64,000 nt of DNA from Pseudomonadota bacterium. Lineage in GTDB: Bacteria; Pseudomonadota; Gammaproteobacteria; Burkholderiales; Ferrovaceae. This document shows positions 9,673-19,294 of the stretch, piece after piece (within the stretch, counting starts at the first letter, position 1; each line of letters starts with the position of its first letter). Both the position numbers and the translations under genes were made by a program. The stretch spans positions 59,756-123,755 of the forward strand of contig JAKBLB010000003.1 in NCBI GenBank assembly GCA_021832305.1. Reading direction: 5' to 3'. The notes beneath the pieces were generated by a model, which saw only the letters and a program-made list of their open reading frames with translations, was not told the DNA's origin and searched no databases.

Positions 9673-10053
9673 ATGTACCAAACCATGCTTAAGGCCAAAC
9701 TGCACCGTGTCACGGTGACCCAATCAGAACTGGGTTACGAAGGGTCCTGCGCCATCGACGAAACTTTGCTGGAAACGGCAGACATTCATGAATATCAGCA
9801 GATCGATATCTACAACATAAATAATGGAGAGCGCTTCACAACCTATGCCATTCGGGGTGCGCGCGACACCGGCATGATTTCCGTCAATGGCGCTGCTGCC
9901 CGCAAGGCTCAAGTGGGGGACCTGTTGATCATCGCCGCCTACGCCAGTTACGCTCCGGAGGAATTAAAAAACTTCGCGCCGCGCCTGGTCTATGTGGACG
10001 AACACAATCAAGTCAAGCGCCTGGAACACGAGATTCCTTCGCAAAGCGTCTGA
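9673..10053 (+). CDS. panD: Aspartate 1-decarboxylase precursor
   Basis: PanD decarboxylates aspartate to beta-alanine for pantothenate and CoA. It is made as a proenzyme that self-cleaves at Gly-Ser to generate a pyruvoyl group. The ATG at 9673 gives 126 residues beginning [13 protein letters not shown], which matches the family start; the ORF-track start at 9643 adds ten residues with no support. The cleavage site YEGSCAID is present with Ser25 as the pyruvoyl residue, and Lys9 and Tyr58-region residues are in place. panB, the other pantothenate gene in this window, is 13 kb away on the other strand. Confidence 0.95.
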   Translation: MYQTMLKAKLHRVTVTQSELGYEGSCAIDETLLETADIHEYQQIDIYNINNGERFTTYAIRGARDTGMISVNGAAARKAQVGDLLIIAAYASYAPEELKNFAPRLVYVDEHNQVKRLEHEIPSQSV

Positions 10054-10063
10054 TCCAGAGTGC

Positions 10064-11017
10064 TTACTTCCGGAGTGCTGCAGTCAATTCGGGGACCAGT
10101 ATGTTCAGATCCCCCACCAATCCATAATCTGCCACGGCAAAGATAGGCGCATCCGGATCCTTGTTGATGGCCACGATGACACGGGAAGTCTGCATGCCCG
10201 CCAGATGCTGGATGGCGCCTGAAATACCGATCGCAATATACAGGTCCGGAGCGACCACCTTGCCTGTCTGACCCACCTGGACGTCATTGGAGGCATACCC
10301 CAGATCCACGGCGGCTCGGGAAGCCCCGAGCGCAGCGTTCAACTCATCCGCCAAAGGCCCCAACAAAGCCTCATAATGTTGGGCGCTCCCCAGCCCCCGT
10401 CCACCGGACACCACAACCCGGGCATTCTCCAGGGAAGGACGACCTTCCTGCGCATGCGCGTGCACGGCAATCCGGGTTGACTGCAACAGCGCTGCGGGAC
10501 AAGGCAAGTTTTCTACCGTCACAGGATCCATCCCCTCTCCTTCCAACCCCGGGAAAGCCGTGGTGCGCACCGTCATCAATTTGAGGAGTTCAGGGCAGCA
10601 CACCGTTGCCCAGATGCTCCCGGCGTAAATCGGTCGAATAAAGGTATCCGGGGATTCTACGCCCACGATGTCGCTGACCATGGCTACATCCTCCAACGCA
10701 GCCAGGCGCGGCATCCAGTTTTTGCCGATGGCCGTCGCAGCGGTCAGGATGTGCGTATATTGACGCGCCAGAGGCCGCACCAAGGCGCAGAGCATCTCCG
10801 CCAGTCCGTCTGCAAGGGCTGGTCCCGAGCCATTCAGAACCTGACGAATACCCGGCAAATGTTGAGCCTCTACCACAGCAGAGGTCGTATCGCCACCCCA
10901 GACCAGCACATCGATGTCCCCTTTCAGGGATTTGGCCGCCGTGAGCAGGGAACGAATGGAGGATTTCAAATGACCGTCAGGACCCAACTCAGCGACCAGT
11001 AAAATTCGGTTTTCCAT
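10064..11017 (-). CDS. etfA: Electron transfer flavoprotein subunit alpha
   Basis: EtfA/FixB is the FAD-binding subunit of the soluble ETF heterodimer, which takes electrons from acyl-CoA dehydrogenases and passes them to ETF-quinone oxidoreductase. The 317-residue protein has the alpha-subunit C-terminal FAD domain: a GGRGLGS loop near residue 210, [24 protein letters not shown], and [20 protein letters not shown]. It is the last gene of the beta-oxidation operon, 3 bases downstream of etfB, and its stop is 10 bases from the panD stop. The usual acyl-CoA dehydrogenase partner is not in the window. Confidence 0.95.
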   Translation of the reverse strand: MENRILLVAELGPDGHLKSSIRSLLTAAKSLKGDIDVLVWGGDTTSAVVEAQHLPGIRQVLNGSGPALADGLAEMLCALVRPLARQYTHILTAATAIGKNWMPRLAALEDVAMVSDIVGVESPDTFIRPIYAGSIWATVCCPELLKLMTVRTTAFPGLEGEGMDPVTVENLPCPAALLQSTRIAVHAHAQEGRPSLENARVVVSGGRGLGSAQHYEALLGPLADELNAALGASRAAVDLGYASNDVQVGQTGKVVAPDLYIAIGISGAIQHLAGMQTSRVIVAINKDPDAPIFAVADYGLVGDLNILVPELTAALRK

Positions 11018-11020
11018 CGT

Positions 11021-11770
11021 TCAAATCACCTTGGCTTCATTTTTGAGACGAGCCAGCAACGTGGCGACAGAGTCCACCTTGACGCCGGCCGGACGTTGCG
11101 GCGGTTCCTGGACACGCAGGGTTTTCAGACGGGGTTCGACCATTACCCCCAATTCTTCGGGTGTCAGGATTTCGATCGGTTTTTTGCGGGCTTTCATGAT
11201 ATTGGGCAACGTGGCGTAGCGCGGTTCATTCAGACGCAAATCTGTCGTAATCACAGCAGGCAGGATCAGGCGCAGGGTTTCGGTTCCCCCGTCGGTTTCT
11301 CGCACCACGTCCACCCTTCCCTCCCCGACCTGTATTTCAGCGGCATTGGTCGCCTGTCCCCAATTCAGCAGGGCAGCCAACATTTGCCCAGTCTGGTTTG
11401 CATCATCATCGATGGCCTGTTTACCACAGATCACCAGGCCCGGTATTTCACGCAGGACCACGGCATGCAGTAATTTGGCCACGGACAAAGGTTGTAATTC
11501 CTCAGTCGAAGATACCCAGAGCGCCCGGTCAGCCCCCAGAGCAAGAGCTGTACGCAATCCTTCCTGAACCATCGCATCGCCACAGGAAAGAGCGGCCACT
11601 TCTGTGGCCTGCCCCGCTTCCTTCAGGCGAATCGCCGCTTCCAGAGCAATCTCGTCGAAGGGATTGAGGGACATCTTGAGCCCGGCCAACTCCACACCAC
11701 TGCCGTCTGCCTTGACCCTGGCCTTGATGTTATAGTCTAGAACACGCTTCACAGGGACCAGTATTTTCAT
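11021..11770 (-). CDS. etfB: Electron transfer flavoprotein subunit beta
   Basis: EtfB/FixA is the AMP-binding subunit of ETF. The ORF track starts too early; the Met at ORF residue 28 gives a 249-residue protein beginning [14 protein letters not shown], the canonical start, with AAGGA placed 6 to 7 bases upstream. Characteristic segments are the [11 protein letters not shown] block and [16 protein letters not shown], which binds the AMP phosphate region. It sits between the thiolase gene and etfA in a four-gene minus-strand operon, with 34 bases to the thiolase and 3 to etfA. The grouping points to ETF dedicated to fatty-acyl oxidation. Confidence 0.95.
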   Translation of the reverse strand: MKILVPVKRVLDYNIKARVKADGSGVELAGLKMSLNPFDEIALEAAIRLKEAGQATEVAALSCGDAMVQEGLRTALALGADRALWVSSTEELQPLSVAKLLHAVVLREIPGLVICGKQAIDDDANQTGQMLAALLNWGQATNAAEIQVGEGRVDVVRETDGGTETLRLILPAVITTDLRLNEPRYATLPNIMKARKKPIEILTPEELGVMVEPRLKTLRVQEPPQRPAGVKVDSVATLLARLKNEAKVI

Positions 11771-11804
11771 AGGGCTTCCTTGTATAGGACAGGGCCGGAT
11801 TCTA

Positions 11805-12989
11805 TCATATTCGTTCGAACAGTCCGGCAATTCCCTGCCCCATGCCCACACATAGGGTCACCATGCCGTAGCGCCCGTTTGTGCGACGCAAACCGTGAAT
11901 CAACGTAGCCGTGCGAATGGCGCCACTCGCTCCCAGGGGATGACCCAGCGCGATCGCACCTCCGAGTGGGTTGAGTCGAACCGGGTCGAAGGCCAGATTC
12001 TTCTGGACTGCCAATACCTGCGCCGCAAAGGCTTCGTTGAGTTCGATCCAGTCCAGTTGGGCAAGACTGACCCCATGCCGTGACAAGAGAGGCGGAACGG
12101 CCTTGACCGGGCCAATCCCCATGATCTCCGGCGGCACACCTTTGACAGAAAAACCCATGACCCTTGCCAAAGGGGTCAAACCATGACGGTGTACTGCATC
12201 CTCGCTGGCCAGAATGAGGGCGGCAGCTCCGTCAGAGATCTGACTGCTGTTGCCGGCCGTGACACTCCCCTTGACGTGGAAGGCAGGCTTGAGCCGGGAC
12301 AGGACCTCCAAGCTGGTATCGGCGCGAGGTCCCTCGTCGTGGTGCCATGCTTTCTCCTGTGGAGTCGTCAGCCCTGTGCTCAGATCCAAAGTGTGCTGAA
12401 GTACCGTGACAGGGGTGATTTCTGCCTCAAAAAATCCCTGGCGCCGTGCTTCCAGCGCGCGCCGGTGCGATTCCAGAGCCACCGTATCCTGCTCCAGACG
12501 ACTGATATTCCACTGATGAGCCAGATTTTCTGCAGTCGCCCCCATTCCCCAAGCCAGGGGCGTGTGAAAAGGCGTTTCAAAAATCAGGGGGCTGGGCGCA
12601 GGATGCCGGCCCATCATGGGAATGCGACTCATGGATTCCACACCACCAGCAACCATGAGGTCCGCGCTGCCCGACTGAATGCGTTCTGCCGCCATCTGGA
12701 TGGCTGACAATCCGGAGGCACAGAACCGATTGACCGTCATCGCTCCTGCGGAGAGAGGCAATCCCGCCAGAAGAGCCGCGCTGCGCGCAATGTTGAGCCC
12801 CTGTTCTCCTTCCGGCATGGCGCACCCGATCACCACATCTTCGATCGCCTCCGGATCCAGCGTGGGGACCTGCGCCAAGGCACCCCGCAAGGCCGTAATG
12901 AGCAGGGTATCTGCCCGTACCTGAGCAAACTGCCCGCGCCCCTTCCCCACAGGGGTACGGGTAGCCGCCACGATATACGCTGTTTTCAT
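11805..12989 (-). CDS. Acetyl-CoA C-acyltransferase (3-ketoacyl-CoA thiolase)
   Basis: This is a thiolase of 394 residues that should cleave 3-ketoacyl-CoA to acetyl-CoA and a shortened acyl-CoA, the last beta-oxidation step. The ORF track extends 102 residues too far; the ATG at 12989 follows AGGAG at 6-base spacing and begins [19 protein letters not shown]. The nucleophilic Cys is residue 90 in NRFCASG, the His base is in GHPLGASGA, and the second catalytic Cys is in LCVGMGQG. Sequence alone does not exclude an acetyl-CoA acetyltransferase role, but the partner dehydrogenase/hydratase gene 13 bases upstream favours degradation (FadA-like). Confidence 0.93.
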   Translation of the reverse strand: MKTAYIVAATRTPVGKGRGQFAQVRADTLLITALRGALAQVPTLDPEAIEDVVIGCAMPEGEQGLNIARSAALLAGLPLSAGAMTVNRFCASGLSAIQMAAERIQSGSADLMVAGGVESMSRIPMMGRHPAPSPLIFETPFHTPLAWGMGATAENLAHQWNISRLEQDTVALESHRRALEARRQGFFEAEITPVTVLQHTLDLSTGLTTPQEKAWHHDEGPRADTSLEVLSRLKPAFHVKGSVTAGNSSQISDGAAALILASEDAVHRHGLTPLARVMGFSVKGVPPEIMGIGPVKAVPPLLSRHGVSLAQLDWIELNEAFAAQVLAVQKNLAFDPVRLNPLGGAIALGHPLGASGAIRTATLIHGLRRTNGRYGMVTLCVGMGQGIAGLFERI

Positions 12990-13002
12990 GTCACTCTCCT
13001 GA

Positions 13003-15384
13003 CTAATTGCGCACAGCCTTGCCGGTTTCCAGGAAAGACTGAATGCGTTCCCGACTTTTTTGGGTGGCCAGCAAGGGACCGAAATGTGCCCGCTCCAGGC
13101 CGAGCAGGTAATCCACATTGACCAGGGTTCCTGCAGACAATTCTCCACCGCAGGCGACTGTGGCCAAAGTGCGCCCGATCTCGAAATCATGTGCCGAAAT
13201 CTGTCCTCCCTGTAGTGCATTGACCAACCCCGCAAGCATTTGGGCTCGCCCTTCCACCCCAGCCACCGGAAAGGCGCGGGGCAAAGCAGGTGCATGACCG
13301 GACTCGGCCAACACCAGGGCTTGCGTCAGAGCCACATGGAGCAATTCCTCACGGTGTGGAACGAGAACGTCGCCGTTTTCGAGCCAGCCCCAGGAACGGG
13401 CTTCCTGAGCGCTTTGACTGACTGTGCAGCGCAGGATACGCGTCAGATCCTCCTGCAGGTAGTCGGCCACCTGCAAGGGCGATTGGGCGGCCAAAGCGCG
13501 CAAGCCGGCGCGCCGGGCGACTTCCGTCAGCCCCCCGGCGCCGGGAAAGATTCCAACATTGACTTCCACCATGCCCAGGTTGGTTTCTGTAAAAGCGACC
13601 CGGCGAGTGCAGTGCAGCGTGACTTCACACCCACCGCCCAGTGCATAACCTTGCAAGGCTGCCACGGTGGGCACTGCACCGTAACGCAAACGCTGAACCA
13701 CGCGCTGAAACCGTTCCTGAGCCAGCGCCAATCCCGTCAAACCCTGGCGAGCATAGGTTTCGATGAACCCCTTGAGATCTCCGCCCGCTGAAAAGTGCGG
13801 GCCCGGACCCCACAAGACCAGGGCACGGTAATGGCTTTCGGCTTCGGTCAGCGCCTGATCCAGCGCTTCCAGGGCAACTTCGCTCAGGAGATTCATCTTG
13901 GTATGCAAGGTCAGGATCACTACCTCATCATCCAGTGTCCAGAGACGTGCGGCCCCGGATTCGGCCACCGTCCGCCCCGCGCTGGCTGCAGTGGCCCCCC
14001 CCTCGCCCAGCAAGCGCAAGGGAAAGTGCTGACGTTTCAGCCAGGGCTGGGAGGAACGGGGACTGAGGGTCGCACGAGCCGCCGACCAGGAGCCCTGCGG
14101 CGTATGAACGACCTGACGTTGTGGGTCCATGGCCCAATCGGGCAAAGGGAGGTCGATCAAGGTTTTTCCTGCCTGCCGGTCTTCCTCGATCCACGTCGCC
14201 ACCTCTGACCAACCCGACAGTTGCCACTGTTCGAAGGGGCCGAGGGCCCAACCAAACCCCAGACGCAGTGCCATATCCACCTCACGGGCCGAGGGCGCCA
14301 TGCCCGCCAGGTGAATGGCGCAGTAGTGAAAGAGATCGCGGTGAATGGCCCACAAGAACTGGGCCTGGGGATGGGTGCTGGCACGCAGACAGGCCAGCCT
14401 TTGGGACGGCGAGGCTTCCAGACAAGCCTTCACCCCGGCCTCCGCCTTGGCTCCGCTGGGCACATAGGAACGGGTCATGGGGTCCAGACGAAGAATCATC
14501 TTGCCTTCCTTGCGGTAAAAACCAGCGCCGGTCTTGGCACCCAGCGCCCCGGCAGAAATCAGCCCCTCGAGGAGAGGGAAAGGGGCAAACAGGGCACGAA
14601 AAGGATCATCCGGCGCCTGGGTATAGGTCGTACTGATGACATGAGACAGAATGTCCAACCCGACCACATCGGCCGTGCGATAAGTGGCAGAGCGGGGTCG
14701 CCCCAAAAGGGACCCTGTCAGGTCATCCACCAGATCGCAGGACAAGCCGAAATTCTGCGCCTGATGAAAGGTAAACACCGTGGCAGCAACCCCAATGCGA
14801 TTGGCTACAAAATTCGGCGTATCCAGCGCATGGATGACGGTCTTGCCCAGACGGGTGGTAATGAAGGATTCCAGCAGGGTGAGACGGTCCCGATCCGTCC
14901 GGGTCGTGGGAATCAATTCCACCAAGGCCATGTAACGCGGGGGATTAAAAAAATGCATGCCACAGAAGCGCGTTTGAAGATCCTCGGGCAAAACGGCGCC
15001 GAGTTCTTCCAGGGACAGACCAGAGGTATTGGACGCCAACCAGCTCCGGGGAGCCAAGTGAGGTAAAATGCGCGCATAGAGTGCCTGCTTCCAGGCCAAC
15101 TGTTCGCCGATGGCCTCGATCACCAGATCACAGGTAGAAAGTCGGTCCAGATGTTCGTCATAATTGGCCGCTTCGATCAAGTCCGCGCGTTCAAGTTCGA
15201 CCAGGGGGGGCGGGCTCATTTTTTTCAATCCATGAACGGCCTGCAGAACCCGTCCATTCGTGGGACCTGTGTCAGGTGGCAGATCATAGAGTAGAACAGG
15301 AATATCCAGATTGACGAAGTGCGCTGCCAGTTGCGCTCCCATGACTCCGGCCCCCAATACGGCCACGCGCTGAATCTGAGCCAT
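13003..15384 (-). CDS. 3-hydroxyacyl-CoA dehydrogenase / enoyl-CoA hydratase fusion (FadN-like)
   Basis: This bifunctional protein carries out the hydration and second oxidation steps of beta-oxidation. Domain order is dehydrogenase first: the NAD loop VLGAGVMGAQ is at the N-terminus, followed by two 3HCDH C-terminal helical modules to about residue 440. The crotonase domain starts near residue 480, with HFSAGGDLKGF and GYALGGGCEVTLH forming the oxyanion hole and EVNVGIFPGAGG carrying the catalytic Glu. This order matches FadN-type proteins rather than E. coli FadB, where hydratase comes first. The ATG at 15384 (793 residues) has GGAGG 4 bases upstream; the ATG at 15396 lacks a site. It is the first gene of the fad-etf operon. 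Confidence 0.92.
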   Translation of the reverse strand: MAQIQRVAVLGAGVMGAQLAAHFVNLDIPVLLYDLPPDTGPTNGRVLQAVHGLKKMSPPPLVELERADLIEAANYDEHLDRLSTCDLVIEAIGEQLAWKQALYARILPHLAPRSWLASNTSGLSLEELGAVLPEDLQTRFCGMHFFNPPRYMALVELIPTTRTDRDRLTLLESFITTRLGKTVIHALDTPNFVANRIGVAATVFTFHQAQNFGLSCDLVDDLTGSLLGRPRSATYRTADVVGLDILSHVISTTYTQAPDDPFRALFAPFPLLEGLISAGALGAKTGAGFYRKEGKMILRLDPMTRSYVPSGAKAEAGVKACLEASPSQRLACLRASTHPQAQFLWAIHRDLFHYCAIHLAGMAPSAREVDMALRLGFGWALGPFEQWQLSGWSEVATWIEEDRQAGKTLIDLPLPDWAMDPQRQVVHTPQGSWSAARATLSPRSSQPWLKRQHFPLRLLGEGGATAASAGRTVAESGAARLWTLDDEVVILTLHTKMNLLSEVALEALDQALTEAESHYRALVLWGPGPHFSAGGDLKGFIETYARQGLTGLALAQERFQRVVQRLRYGAVPTVAALQGYALGGGCEVTLHCTRRVAFTETNLGMVEVNVGIFPGAGGLTEVARRAGLRALAAQSPLQVADYLQEDLTRILRCTVSQSAQEARSWGWLENGDVLVPHREELLHVALTQALVLAESGHAPALPRAFPVAGVEGRAQMLAGLVNALQGGQISAHDFEIGRTLATVACGGELSAGTLVNVDYLLGLERAHFGPLLATQKSRERIQSFLETGKAVRN

Positions 15385-15468
15385 CTCTCCTCCCATGCGG
15401 ATCTAATGGTTTCATTCTAACCGAATCTTTCTTTCAGACTGTATCCCTTGAGTTTAAAATTCGAAAAC

Positions 15469-17202
15469 ATGAACATCATCCTCGACTTTGCCGAATGTTC
15501 GGGACTGCGTATCCGACGCGTATTTCGGGAACCCCGGCAATGTCTGGTCGCCCATTCGTTGGCGGAGGTGCGCCCCCTATTGCGTCAGGTCACCCAAGCC
15601 TGCCAGGCAGGCGCCCACGCTGCCGGCTTTGTGGCTTATGAAGCTGCAGCCGCTTTCGATGCAGCCGCCCTTACCCATCCTTCCCTGGAAAATTTTCCTC
15701 TGGTCTGCTTTGGAATATACGATGCCCCTCTCCCAGGGTGGGAAGAAGAAAATACCTCCATTCCGGAGGTATCCACCAGAGGCCCCTGGCAACTCAGCCT
15801 GACGCAGGCGGCTTATGGCCAGGCGGTGGATACCTTGCGTCAGGCCATTGCGCGTGGAGAAGCCTATCAGATGAATCTGACGCTCCGCCAGGAATGTTCA
15901 TTCTCTGGCTCATCCCTGCGGTTATACGAGCAACTGCGCCAAACTCAGGATGCTGATTTCAGTGCCTGGCTATCCTGGAGCGGAGGTGCCCTCCTCTCCC
16001 TTTCACCGGAACTGTTCTTTGAAACCCACGGCAATCGCATCCTGACTCGCCCCATGAAAGGCACCGCATCCCCGGAAGATGCCGGGAACTTGGCCCAATG
16101 CCCAAAAAATCGGTCTGAAAACATCATGATCGTCGATCTTCTGCGCAATGATCTGGCCCGCATTGCACTGCCCGGATCGGTTGCCGTCACCGATCTCTGC
16201 CGGGTGGAAGCCTACCCCACGGTGCACCAGATGACGTCCACGGTGACCGCCACCTTGAAACCCAACACCGACCTCGAAGCAATTTTCTCTGCCCTTTTTC
16301 CCTGCGGGTCCATCACCGGAGCCCCCAAATGGCAAGCCATGCGCTGGATCAAACAGTTGGAAGATGGTCCGCGCGGCGCCTATTGCGGGGCCATCGGCTG
16401 GATTCGTCCAGGTGGGGATGCGCAATTCAATGTGCCCATCCGTACCCTCTGGCACGACCTACCCCATGAACGCCTTGTCTGTGGCGTAGGTAGTGGCATC
16501 ACATGGGAGTCGCAGGCCCCCGCCGAATGGGCCGAAATTGCCACCAAGACCCGCTTTCTGGAGGCATCTGCATCCGTCGACCTGCTCGAAACCCTGCGTC
16601 TCGATCAAGGCCTCTGGGCACTTCCCCGCTATCACTGCCGCCGTCTGCTCCACTCTGTCCAGGCCCTGGGGTATCCTTCCCTGACGGAGCGGCGCTTCAC
16701 CGAGGCTCTGGACTATTTTGCCCAACAGCACCCCACCGGATCTTATCGGGTACGACTGCGTTACAACCGGCAGGGCAACTTTCATCTCGAAGGTTTTGCC
16801 CTGCCTGTTTCCCCTAGGGAAGCCCCTCAGCCCGTTTACCTGGCTTCCCATCCCTTTCCTTTCAATCCCCAAATGCGGCATAAGACCACCGAGCGCAGCC
16901 TTTATGACGCTGCCTTCGCTTCTCTGTCCGCCCCTTGCTTCGATGTATTGTTGTGGAACGAACGAGGTGAATTGACAGAATTCTCGCGCGGAAATCTGGT
17001 GCTCGAGAAAAATGGCCAGAAACTCACTCCCCCACTGTCCTGCGGGCTACTGGCCGGCACGCTCCGTCAGTTTCTCTGTGATCGCGGGGAACTCGAAGAA
17101 CACATCCTGACCCGGGACGATCTGGTTCACGCCGATCGACTATGGTTCATCAACAGCGTACGCGGCTGGGTTCAAGTGATCCTCAAGGCACCAGAGGAGT
17201 GA
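15469..17202 (+). CDS. pabB: Aminodeoxychorismate synthase component I fused to aminodeoxychorismate lyase (PabB-PabC)
   Basis: The protein joins two steps of p-aminobenzoate synthesis for folate. Residues 1 to about 360 are a PabB chorismate-binding domain, with SEQUENCE blocks RPMKGTASPED, KNRSENIMIVDLLRNDL, PCGSITGAPK and VGSGITWES. Residues from about 370 onward are a class IV PLP lyase (PabC): DLLETLRLDQG, the RHKTTERSLYD segment with the likely PLP Lys, and LTEFSRGNLVLE. The track's start is a TTG at 15448; the ATG at 15469 (577 residues) is preferred, though neither has a good ribosome-binding site. The usual pabC site between fabF and mltG is empty here, consistent with the fusion supplying it. 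It overlaps the TlpA gene convergently by 20 bases. Confidence 0.93.
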   Translation: MNIILDFAECSGLRIRRVFREPRQCLVAHSLAEVRPLLRQVTQACQAGAHAAGFVAYEAAAAFDAAALTHPSLENFPLVCFGIYDAPLPGWEEENTSIPEVSTRGPWQLSLTQAAYGQAVDTLRQAIARGEAYQMNLTLRQECSFSGSSLRLYEQLRQTQDADFSAWLSWSGGALLSLSPELFFETHGNRILTRPMKGTASPEDAGNLAQCPKNRSENIMIVDLLRNDLARIALPGSVAVTDLCRVEAYPTVHQMTSTVTATLKPNTDLEAIFSALFPCGSITGAPKWQAMRWIKQLEDGPRGAYCGAIGWIRPGGDAQFNVPIRTLWHDLPHERLVCGVGSGITWESQAPAEWAEIATKTRFLEASASVDLLETLRLDQGLWALPRYHCRRLLHSVQALGYPSLTERRFTEALDYFAQQHPTGSYRVRLRYNRQGNFHLEGFALPVSPREAPQPVYLASHPFPFNPQMRHKTTERSLYDAAFASLSAPCFDVLLWNERGELTEFSRGNLVLEKNGQKLTPPLSCGLLAGTLRQFLCDRGELEEHILTRDDLVHADRLWFINSVRGWVQVILKAPEE

Positions 17203-18100
17203 TCGGCACATCCACATGCACGTCGGCACCGTGCTGGAAATGGAGATTCAGGGGCACGGTCTGACCGGCTACCAGAGGATGATCCAGGTCCTCCAGCATC
17301 AAGTGATGGCCTCCGGGCGCCAAGGTCGTCTGACCATGGGCGGGAATCACCAGATGATATTCATGTTCCATGTGTGCCATATTGCCTTCCATTTCCATGG
17401 TCTGATGCAGCATGACATGGTCAGAAACCGGACTGTCCGCGCCTTCCAGAGCCTCTTCATGGTCGCCCGGATTGACCAGGGTCAGATACACTACCCCCTC
17501 CTCTTGTCCAGGTGCCGTGGCGCGGGCCATCGGGTGCAGGACCTGAATGGTGGGGGGGCGCACCGCCTGCACGCCCGCTTGCGGGACGGGAGTGGATGAT
17601 CGACCGAGCAGAGGTTCAATGCCCGCCACCAGAACAGATTCAGGCAATCCCTGATCATCATCGGCAGCCCATGCATTCTGGCGCACGATGCCTTTCCGAT
17701 CCACCAGAATGGATAGAGGCATACGCCAGATCCTTCCAAATTCATCCACTTCGGCATGATTCTTCAGAACCCACGGAAAGTGGTAATGTTTCATCATGTC
17801 GCGCGCCATGGGCAGGTCCTCGTCACTGTCCATGTCGATGGCTACGATATCCAGACCCTGGGCATGGTATTTCTGATACAGATTTTCCAGACGAGGCATC
17901 TCTTTCCGGCAAGGAACGCACCAGGAGGCCCAGAAGTGTAACAGAGTGACATGACCCTGCTCGCTTTGTGCCGTCACCTTTCCCCCGCCCTCCAGGTTCA
18001 GGGTATAGGCCGGTATGGGGGCGCCTATCTCGAGGGCCTGAACCATAGGCGCAGAACCCAGCAGTGAAGCAACGATGATCCAAAACATAGAGCGCTGCAT
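17183..18100 (-). CDS. TlpA-like thioredoxin fused to a PCuAC copper-chaperone domain
   Basis: This 305-residue protein is predicted to be periplasmic. Residues 1-22 are a signal peptide. Residues 25-165 form a TlpA/ResA thioredoxin domain with the redox motif WCVPC in FWASWCVPCRKEMP. After a short linker, residues 185-305 form a PCuAC (DUF461) domain with its His/Met-rich copper site: HQTMEMEGN, AHMEH and the GGHHLML hairpin. TlpA proteins reduce disulfides in the periplasm and PCuAC delivers Cu(I) to cytochrome oxidase CuA sites; some species encode the two side by side, and here they are one chain. It follows the beta-barrel gene by 77 bases in a minus-strand run. The function in metal-centre assembly is inferred. 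Confidence 0.9.
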   Translation of the reverse strand: MQRSMFWIIVASLLGSAPMVQALEIGAPIPAYTLNLEGGGKVTAQSEQGHVTLLHFWASWCVPCRKEMPRLENLYQKYHAQGLDIVAIDMDSDEDLPMARDMMKHYHFPWVLKNHAEVDEFGRIWRMPLSILVDRKGIVRQNAWAADDDQGLPESVLVAGIEPLLGRSSTPVPQAGVQAVRPPTIQVLHPMARATAPGQEEGVVYLTLVNPGDHEEALEGADSPVSDHVMLHQTMEMEGNMAHMEHEYHLVIPAHGQTTLAPGGHHLMLEDLDHPLVAGQTVPLNLHFQHGADVHVDVPITPLVP

Positions 18101-18177
18101 ACAACTTCTCCTTTTGTCAGAAATGTACGATACCCCAAAACCCGAAGAACGAGGAAGACTCTTCGGGTGGGGCAGGC

Positions 18178-19167
18178 TTAGAACAAGTAGGTAATGCCTG
18201 CGTTCACCATCCAGTGAGGCACCAGTTGATCCCCGTTGGCATAGCGGTACAAAGGCAGGTAAATCGATGTATTGGCCTGCCAGTGGCGAGACAGGTCGAT
18301 CAGCGCGCCGGGGGCCAGAAAAATATTGGTATAACCGCTGTTCAGGTTACCATACAAGGCATCGCCCCCCCCTTGATCCGGAGCTCGCCACAGGGCATTC
18401 ACCTGCATCATGGGAATGACATGAGTGCTTGCTTCGATGGCATTCCAGGTGACCCCCGCGACGGTATTGAGACTATCTCCCGGTTTGTATCCCTGATAAT
18501 GATTCAGGGCATGGCGCCAGGTTCCTTGAGAAAACCACCCCCAGTTGGCACTGAAATTTCCCATGCTGTAGTAACCCAGCAATAAATCGGTGGTGCCGGT
18601 TCCCGGTGCCGTATCCCGATCGATCAAAGGGGCCGGATTGATAGGGCCGGTGGGCAATTTCAGACCGAAGGTCAACCCACTGGATTTATCCTTGGAGAAT
18701 CCCGTATACATCCCCATCACGCGTAAATCAGACAGACTGCTGATGTTGGTCGAGCGGGGAGTGGGCGAAGGATTGATCTGCCCCGGTATCCCGCTCGTGT
18801 CCGTGGTAAACGTGCGCATCCAGTAGGGAAGCATGGCCTCGACCCCCCAATTGTCATTAAACATATGCTGACCATAGAGAGTGTAAAAGTTGGTCCCGAT
18901 CTGTTTGTCGGGGTTGAGTGCACCGACCTGTCCACTGGCCCCACTGTGGTTCCAGTTCTGATTCATGAAGGAATATTGAAGGCTCACCTGGTCATTCATG
19001 CCACTCACGGGCAACCCGGGCAGACCCACGTCGAAGACCCCACAACCACAGGCACAGGCCCACCCCTGAGTGGCGACTCCAAAACCCAGGACCAATCCGG
19101 CCAATTTTCTCCACCGTACCGGATTTAAGCGTAAACATTTTTTATAATAAAAAACAATACGATACAT
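18178..19167 (-). CDS. Putative outer-membrane beta-barrel protein with N-terminal CxCGCG motif
   Basis: I do not recognise a characterised family for this 329-residue protein. It begins with a signal-like segment (LAGLVLGFGVATQGWA) and then a striking CACGCG motif right after the predicted cleavage point, which could bind metal. The rest is rich in aromatic and glycine residues with alternating patterns, and ends in AGITYLF, a terminal Phe typical of outer-membrane barrels assembled by BAM. The start has AGGAG 9 bases upstream. It lies between a DUF2946-like gene and the TlpA-PCuAC gene, so a role in copper or metalloprotein handling is suggested by position only. MetA/phenol-type transporter annotation is an alternative. 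Confidence 0.7.
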   Translation of the reverse strand: MYRIVFYYKKCLRLNPVRWRKLAGLVLGFGVATQGWACACGCGVFDVGLPGLPVSGMNDQVSLQYSFMNQNWNHSGASGQVGALNPDKQIGTNFYTLYGQHMFNDNWGVEAMLPYWMRTFTTDTSGIPGQINPSPTPRSTNISSLSDLRVMGMYTGFSKDKSSGLTFGLKLPTGPINPAPLIDRDTAPGTGTTDLLLGYYSMGNFSANWGWFSQGTWRHALNHYQGYKPGDSLNTVAGVTWNAIEASTHVIPMMQVNALWRAPDQGGGDALYGNLNSGYTNIFLAPGALIDLSRHWQANTSIYLPLYRYANGDQLVPHWMVNAGITYLF

Positions 19168-19294
19168 CGCAAAGTTCTCCTGAAAAGGAAACTAATACTG
19201 GCGCATGGACTGCTCAGAAGATGAGCAGGCGCATCAGAAAGAAAATCATTTTCCGGCCCCTAAGTTAGGGGAAGATCATCCCGGAAAAAACGAT

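Noticed and set aside
14221-15066. 281-residue frame on the plus strand inside the FadN-like gene
   Set aside because: Shadow of a well-supported coding sequence; composition is typical of antisense translation and no motif is seen.
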